This document shows, one piece after another, positions 60,033 to 64,000 of a stretch of 64,000 bases of DNA (position 1 is the first letter of the stretch; the number at the start of each line of letters is the position of its first letter). The notes beneath the pieces are model-generated. The model made no database searches. It worked only from the letters and a program-made list of their open reading frames with translations, and had not been told where the DNA came from. Source of the stretch: Planctomycetota bacterium (GTDB lineage: Bacteria > Planctomycetota > Brocadiia > JAADGH01); the NCBI GenBank assembly GCA_013152475.1, contig JAADGH010000078.1, forward strand, positions 47,092 through 111,091. Direction: 5' to 3'. Made by a program: the position numbers and the translations under genes.

Positions 60033-62264
60033 CTAAAAGCGCAGCTCCGCACCGAAAATAGCCGCTGCGGGCGGGGCGGGGTATTTGTCCCGGAGTTCGT
60101 AATTCGTGTCTGTCAGATTCTCCACGGCAACGAAGACCTTTCCCTGCCACCAGGAACCTTTGGGCGTAAACCGATAGGAAAGCTTCCCGTTCATCAAGAA
60201 ATAATCATTGATCCTTTGGGCTTCGAGGGGACTCTGGAAGTCGAGGGGAAATCGCGGGTTATACTTGTATTGCCGGGTGATGTATTCCCCGTCCAGGTTG
60301 AGTTGGAAGCGTTTCCAGAATCGCCAGCTCATCCCCGCCATGAGCGTGAACTCCGGGGCGTTGGGGGAGCGAACGAGGAAGCGCTGGGGGGAGTGGATGA
60401 AGGCATCCGGCGGCGTGGGGTAGTAGATGCCGCTTTCGCGAGAGTGGAGGAACGTGGCGCCCGCGAAGAGGGCCAGGTCCCGTGTAGGGGTCACCGTCGC
60501 GGTCAACTCCACGCCCTCCGACCGCATCCGGCCGTTGTTTGTCAATTGGTTGACAGGCGGCACGGGCGGCGGGGGCGGCACGGGAAGGAGGTGCGACTCG
60601 AAGCCGAAGAGGTCGTACTGCCGGTCCCAGAAGACGGTGGCATCCCCCTTCAACCAGTCGTTGAACTTGTGCGACACGCCGAGTTCATAGTGATCGCCCA
60701 CCTCGGGGCGGAGATCGCGGTGGTCCCAGATATTGCGCGGCTGAATCTCTTTCCAGAGCTTTTCCTGCACCTCCGCGTAAATGAAGGGGTACAGAATGTT
60801 CCGCGCGTAGCGAAAGTGCACCTCCGTGTTCTTGTATCCGCCGACGATGCCGGCGGCCGGGGCCCAGCGGTTGGTGTATTCGCTGTGGCCGTAGAACCGG
60901 GCCCCGGCGGTGGGCATGAGATACCAACTGTCCTTGGACCCGAAGAGCTGGCTGACATTGGCATAGGGGGAGGCGATATGGTACCAGACGCGCCCGCAGT
61001 CGAACAGGTTGCCCTGGGCTTCGTCCTCGGCAAATTCCCCGCCGATGTTATCGAAATCGAATCCCGCAAGCACTTCAGCGCCCTTCCACGGTTTGACCTT
61101 CTCGTGCAGGCGAATGCCCCAGAGGTCGTAGAAAGTTTCGGATTCGAAATAGAAGTTTGTCCCGTCACGCCCGCCGGCCCAGGGGAGGACGGGCGCGCCG
61201 GGCGGTCTTCCCAGGCGGCCGGGGGCGCGATCGCCGTATTGTTCCCAGTCGATATGTCCGTCGTTGTAGTAGAACTTCACCGCGCCGCCCGCATTGTCGA
61301 ACTTGTTGGTCAACTCTCCGAGATACTTGATCTCGTCCACCTTGAACTTGTTCCGCTCAGGCGGGGGGATGGCGAATCCCAGTTCGTCGCGGGTGGGCCC
61401 GGGGTCGTTCGCCCACGCGTCGGTGTAATTGACGGTGAAGGCGGCGTTGAAGTTGTCGTTAATCTGGTATCCGATGCGGTTGAAGACCTCCACCACCTTG
61501 CCGTCGGCCTTTGGGCGGTGGCCGGAGCTGCCGCGTGTGCTTTCGACAAAGTAAAAATCATAGGGGCCCTGCTTGCCGCCGGCTTCGACGGTCTCAACCC
61601 ACGTGCCGTAGCTCCCGCCCGCGCCGGTGGCACTTCCTTCAAAGCCCTCCTCGGTCCGCCGCTTGGTCTTGATATTGACCCCGCCGAAGGCGCCCGCACC
61701 CAGAAGGATCGGCGATGCGCCCTTGTAGATGTCGATGCTTTCGGCGATGTTGGTGGAGAGGGTGTCCATCAGGGGATGGCCCCATACCCCGACCATGTCG
61801 GGGATGCCGTCCACATAGGTAGTAATGTCCGAGCCCGGCCGGCGGCTGCCCATGCCGCGGATATACACTGCCCCGCCGTCGGCGCCGCCGAAGCCGCCGA
61901 CGATGTTGTATCGCGAGTGAGTGACGCCCGGGGTCCGGCGCAGGGCGCCGCCGAGGTCGAGGGCGTTCAGGTCTTTGATCTGTCCGCTTCGAACGGTCGT
62001 CACCTGTGCGCCGAGGCGGTTGACCTTGTTCCCCTCGATAAGCGGCGGTGCGACGACGATGATCTCTTCGACCTCTTCAGTCTTCTCGTCCTCTTTCTTG
62101 GCTTCTTTCTTGGCCCCCTTCTTCTCTTCTTTCTTCTTATCGGTTTTTTCTTTCTTCGCCGACCTGTCCTTGGAATTCTCCTGGGCGAAAGCGCCGACCC
62201 CGATTGCACACACGATCCAAAGAACCAGGACAAACCGACCCACTTGCGCTCCCGAATTCAACAT
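60033..62264 (-). CDS. TonB-dependent receptor, probably for metal uptake
   Basis: This 743-residue outer-membrane receptor has a signal peptide (about 1-28), a Lys/Glu-rich spacer (about 32-65) and a TonB-box-like EEIIVVAPP. The plug follows (about 75-200; LGGALRRTPGVTHSRYNI, GAVYIRGMGSRRPGSDI, DGIPDMVGVWGHPL, GAGAFGGVNIKTKR), then a barrel ending in ELRF with terminal Phe. Such receptors import chelates or free metals with TonB energy. Being first in an operon with a Zn/Mn-type ABC transporter points to zinc or manganese. GGAGGA precedes the ATG. Confidence 0.93.
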   Translation of the reverse strand: MLNSGAQVGRFVLVLWIVCAIGVGAFAQENSKDRSAKKEKTDKKKEEKKGAKKEAKKEDEKTEEVEEIIVVAPPLIEGNKVNRLGAQVTTVRSGQIKDLNALDLGGALRRTPGVTHSRYNIVGGFGGADGGAVYIRGMGSRRPGSDITTYVDGIPDMVGVWGHPLMDTLSTNIAESIDIYKGASPILLGAGAFGGVNIKTKRRTEEGFEGSATGAGGSYGTWVETVEAGGKQGPYDFYFVESTRGSSGHRPKADGKVVEVFNRIGYQINDNFNAAFTVNYTDAWANDPGPTRDELGFAIPPPERNKFKVDEIKYLGELTNKFDNAGGAVKFYYNDGHIDWEQYGDRAPGRLGRPPGAPVLPWAGGRDGTNFYFESETFYDLWGIRLHEKVKPWKGAEVLAGFDFDNIGGEFAEDEAQGNLFDCGRVWYHIASPYANVSQLFGSKDSWYLMPTAGARFYGHSEYTNRWAPAAGIVGGYKNTEVHFRYARNILYPFIYAEVQEKLWKEIQPRNIWDHRDLRPEVGDHYELGVSHKFNDWLKGDATVFWDRQYDLFGFESHLLPVPPPPPVPPVNQLTNNGRMRSEGVELTATVTPTRDLALFAGATFLHSRESGIYYPTPPDAFIHSPQRFLVRSPNAPEFTLMAGMSWRFWKRFQLNLDGEYITRQYKYNPRFPLDFQSPLEAQRINDYFLMNGKLSYRFTPKGSWWQGKVFVAVENLTDTNYELRDKYPAPPAAAIFGAELRF

Positions 62265-62299
62265 GTTCCATCCTCCATAGGACGCCGATGTCGCGGGGG

Positions 62300-62330
62300 A
62301 AGTAGCATAAAGTATAAACTCGTGCTACTT
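62300..62330 (-). promoter_or_regulatory. Inverted repeat AAGTAGCA-N15-TGCTACTT, possible operator of the metal-uptake operon
   Basis: The arms lie at 62300-62307 and 62323-62330, and flanking G4/C4 runs extend the stem. The centre on the minus strand reads TTTATACT, which could be a -10 box, so a regulator bound here would block the receptor promoter. It does not match a Fur or Zur consensus. Confidence 0.4.
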
Positions 62331-62346
62331 TCTCCCCGAGAAAGAA

Positions 62347-62364
62347 CCGCCGGAGTCACGGCGG
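62347..62364 (-). promoter_or_regulatory. GC-rich hairpin CCGCCG/CGGCGG upstream of the TonB operon
   Basis: A 6-bp stem and 6-nt loop followed on the minus strand by TTCTTT. It could be an attenuator or a weak terminator in the leader, though the T-run is imperfect. Confidence 0.3.
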
Positions 62365-62601
62365 CGTGCGAATACGACTTGAAAATTCGTGCCACTAATT
62401 GCCCCAAAGAAAACGGCGACTACGCACCGCTACCTGCAATATCAACTGGATGATACCTGGGTAAGAACACCAAGTCAAGCAGAATCTGGCCCCTTTTACA
62501 ACCTCCCGTCACTGGTAATGTAAACGGGCATCCGGCGTTGGAGCAGGTAGAAGATTCTTTAAAGGAGGAGAATCCCAGCCGAACGAAAGGAGGCCCGTAA
62601 G

Positions 62602-62724
62602 GTGAATGCTATCGGGTTGGACGTCCATAGCGCAAGCGTTGTGATGGCCGTGTTGAACCAGTGGGAAAGTTGACGCAGTGCCTGAGCCGCCCGACCTCGG
62701 CGGAGAACCTGAGCAATCTAACAT
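62602..62724 (+). pseudogene. IS110-family transposase remnant (N-terminal fragment)
   Basis: A GTG at 62602, with AAGGAGG upstream, opens NAIGLDVHSASVVMAVL, the conserved start of IS110-type transposases (first catalytic Asp in GLDVH). It stops after about 23 codons. A shifted frame continues with GKLTQCLSRPTSAENLSNL, also typical. The rest of the transposase is gone. Confidence 0.6.
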
Positions 62725-62805
62725 TTAGTTACATAATCCACGATTATATAGTATACTGTCTCTCTACGTTGGGCACACGGGATTCAAAAGGCTGGAGAAG
62801 CGGAG

Positions 62806-63200
62806 ATGGCCAAGGCCACGGTGATTCGATTGGCCGAAGAAGAGCGAAAGACATTGCCGAGGCGATGAATACCTATCCCGGTCGCGTGAGCAAGTGGCGA
62901 ACCCGGTTTGCACGGCTGGGAATCGAAGGACTTAAGGATGCGCCGCGCACCGGCCCGCCTCCGCGATACGACGAGAGCACCGAGCGCCGAATCCTGGCCG
63001 TCCTCGACGAGACGCCTCCCAAAGCCACGTGGACCGGAAAACTCGTTGCCAAGCGGCTCGGGGACGCGAGCTTCGCCTCCCCGACGGAAAGGCCCTAACG
63101 GGGTATAATCACTGCTACAAACGGCACGGAACCACCACGCTCTTCGCGGCCCTGGAAACCGCCACGGGTCTGGTCAAAGCGGGACACTTCCACCGTCGCC
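62806..63200 (+). pseudogene. IS630-family transposase remnant
   Basis: Pieces in different frames match the IS630 order: an N-terminal VIRLAEEERKTL, a helix-turn-helix segment DIAEAMNTYPGRVSKWRTRF with GIEGLKDAPRTG, ILAVLDETPPKATWTGKLVA, and then, in another frame after a deletion near 63065, DGKALTGYNHCYKRHGTTTL followed by FAALETATGLVKAGHFHRR. The catalytic C-terminus is missing. Confidence 0.7.
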
Positions 63201-63297
63201 TTCGAATGGAAAAAACGAAACATCCACCCCAAACACCCAAAAACATATCACTTGGAGTTATGCAAGTAGGCGCCAAGCCTAAAACAAGGAGCAATCA

Positions 63298-64000
63298 TGA
63301 TCGGATTCACCCGACGCGAATTCATCCGGACCGCCGGCGGCTTTGTCTCCGCCGCCACCCTCGGCGCCGCGCCGCGCGACGCCCAGGCCCAGGAGGGCCG
63401 CCGCTTCAACATCCTCTTCCTCATGACCGACCAGCACAACCCCTCCGTCATGGGCTGCTCCGGCAATCCCATCGTCAAGACACCGACCATGGACAAGCTG
63501 GCTGCCGATGGCGTGCGCTTCACCAATGCCCTGTGCTCGACCCCCTTCTGCACGCCCACCCGCGCCTCGCTCGTCACCGGCCTTTGGCCCCACACGCACG
63601 GACTGGTTAGGAATGTGCAGGCGGGCGAAAAGGGGCTGATGGATGATGCCGTCACAACGGAACAGATCCTGTTCGACAAAAAATACGAGACCTTCCACAT
63701 GGGCAAATGGCACCTCGGCCCGACGACGGACCTCCGCTGCTACCGCAAGGAGACGGAGATCCTCTCCAAGAAGGCATACCGCCAGTTCCTGAAGGACAAT
63801 ATCAAGGGCAAGCGACACGAGCCCCGCGAGGGCGAGGTGAAGATCGGCGAGGTGGCCTACCTCCCGGAGATGGCGAAGTTCCACAACGTATGGAAGGACG
63901 AAAAGCAGCGCTCGCGCCAGGACCTCTCCATCATCGGGCGCTTCCTCCGCCCGCCCGAACTGAACTACGAGTCGTGGCTCGCCGGCCGGTGCATCGACCT
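63298..64000 (+). CDS. Tat-exported formylglycine-dependent sulfatase (3' end cut by window)
   Basis: About 234 codons are visible. The N-terminus is a twin-arginine signal (TRREFIRTAGG, then a hydrophobic stretch to APRDAQAQ). The sulfatase fold starts with ILFLMTDQHNPSVMGC (metal Asp/Gln), and the active-site motif is FCTPTRASLVTGL, where Cys of C-x-P-x-R would be matured to formylglycine. MGKWHLG follows, another sulfatase signature with catalytic Lys/His. It hydrolyses sulfate esters in the periplasm or outside, probably on polysaccharides. AAGGAG lies 5 nt before the ATG. The metal-binding C-terminal motif is beyond the window. Confidence 0.9.

Larger units (their letters stand above)
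62265..62601. other. Gene-free region upstream of the TonB operon with hairpins
   Basis: This 337-bp stretch holds no recognisable gene. Its TonB-proximal part has the two inverted repeats listed separately; the distal part is AT-richer and leads into the IS110 remnant. No B12 box or other riboswitch motif was found. Confidence 0.5.

Noticed and set aside
59859..62453. 864-codon plus-strand frame opposite the TonB receptor
   Set aside because: The minus strand has plug and barrel motifs, signal peptide and ribosome site; the other strand shows no domain.
62265..62480. Cobalamin riboswitch before the TonB receptor
   Set aside because: No B12-box sequence was found; the neighbouring ABC genes are of Zn/Mn type, not BtuCDF.

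Overview
The window is about 64 kb of GC-rich, gene-dense bacterial chromosome. The cell envelope is Gram-negative type: a TonB-dependent receptor, a small outer-membrane barrel, lipoproteins, and Sec and Tat signal peptides. Many features recall the Planctomycetota/PVC group: large secreted proteins built from YVTN, PD40 or PQQ propellers, a PQQ propeller fused to a methyltransferase-like domain, sulfatase-superfamily enzymes, xylose-isomerase-like TIM barrels, FAD oxidoreductases with discoidin-like tails, a prepilin-headed secreted protein, and FecR and zinc-ribbon membrane proteins. The phylum is an inference from gene content, because no rRNA lies in the window. Many genes have AGGAGG-type ribosome sites, and several promoters are close to sigma-70 consensus.

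Layout. 1-5411 (minus): an operon of a YVTN/di-heme peroxidase-like protein, a TPR protein with a CxxCH motif and a PD40 propeller cut by the window edge. 5497-11106: a tandem RidA-like protein, a membrane HEAT protein, a membrane-anchored beta-helix protein, a plus-strand MDR dehydrogenase and a coiled-coil outer-membrane barrel. 11379-16729 (plus): an FAD oxidoreductase, a membrane protein, and an overlapping pair of a nucleoside phosphorylase and an amidohydrolase. 16825-16967 (minus): a promoter followed by a self-closing structured RNA candidate. 17011-29499: mostly carbohydrate-related enzymes on the minus strand (class II aldolase, glycoside-hydrolase-like and polysaccharide-lyase-like proteins, SGNH hydrolase, M20 amidohydrolase) plus an FKBP isomerase, a 146-bp MITE and two gene remnants.

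29904-34099 (minus): a housekeeping block with a strong promoter, then tRNA-Lys, tRNA-Leu, tRNA-Gly, trigger factor, clpP and clpX. The trigger factor carries an extra, degenerate N-terminal domain. 34168-43078 (minus): PQQ/methyltransferase fusion, sulfatase-superfamily enzyme, sugar isomerase, zinc-ribbon membrane protein and a secreted glycosidase-like protein. 43324-48300 (plus): an antitoxin with a frameshifted toxin, an FHA-GAF-AAA+ regulator, a FecR protein and a pseudopilin-like protein. 48273-57405 (minus): a long probable operon starting with a DHOD/GltD/ferredoxin fusion and continuing through a small membrane protein, a HypE/PurM-fold protein, a class V aminotransferase, purB, an unknown membrane protein, thiE and thiD.

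57596-62264 (minus): a tightly coupled metal-uptake operon of TonB receptor, substrate-binding lipoprotein, ATPase and permease, most likely for zinc or manganese. 62602-63200 holds decayed IS110 and IS630 transposases. A Tat-exported, formylglycine-type sulfatase starts at 63298 and runs off the end.

The picture is an environmental heterotroph that degrades sulfated or complex polysaccharides. The strongest leads for something new are the unassigned structured RNA, the duplicated trigger-factor domain, the deaminase/phosphorylase pair with an altered base-recognition motif, and the heme-containing first operon.
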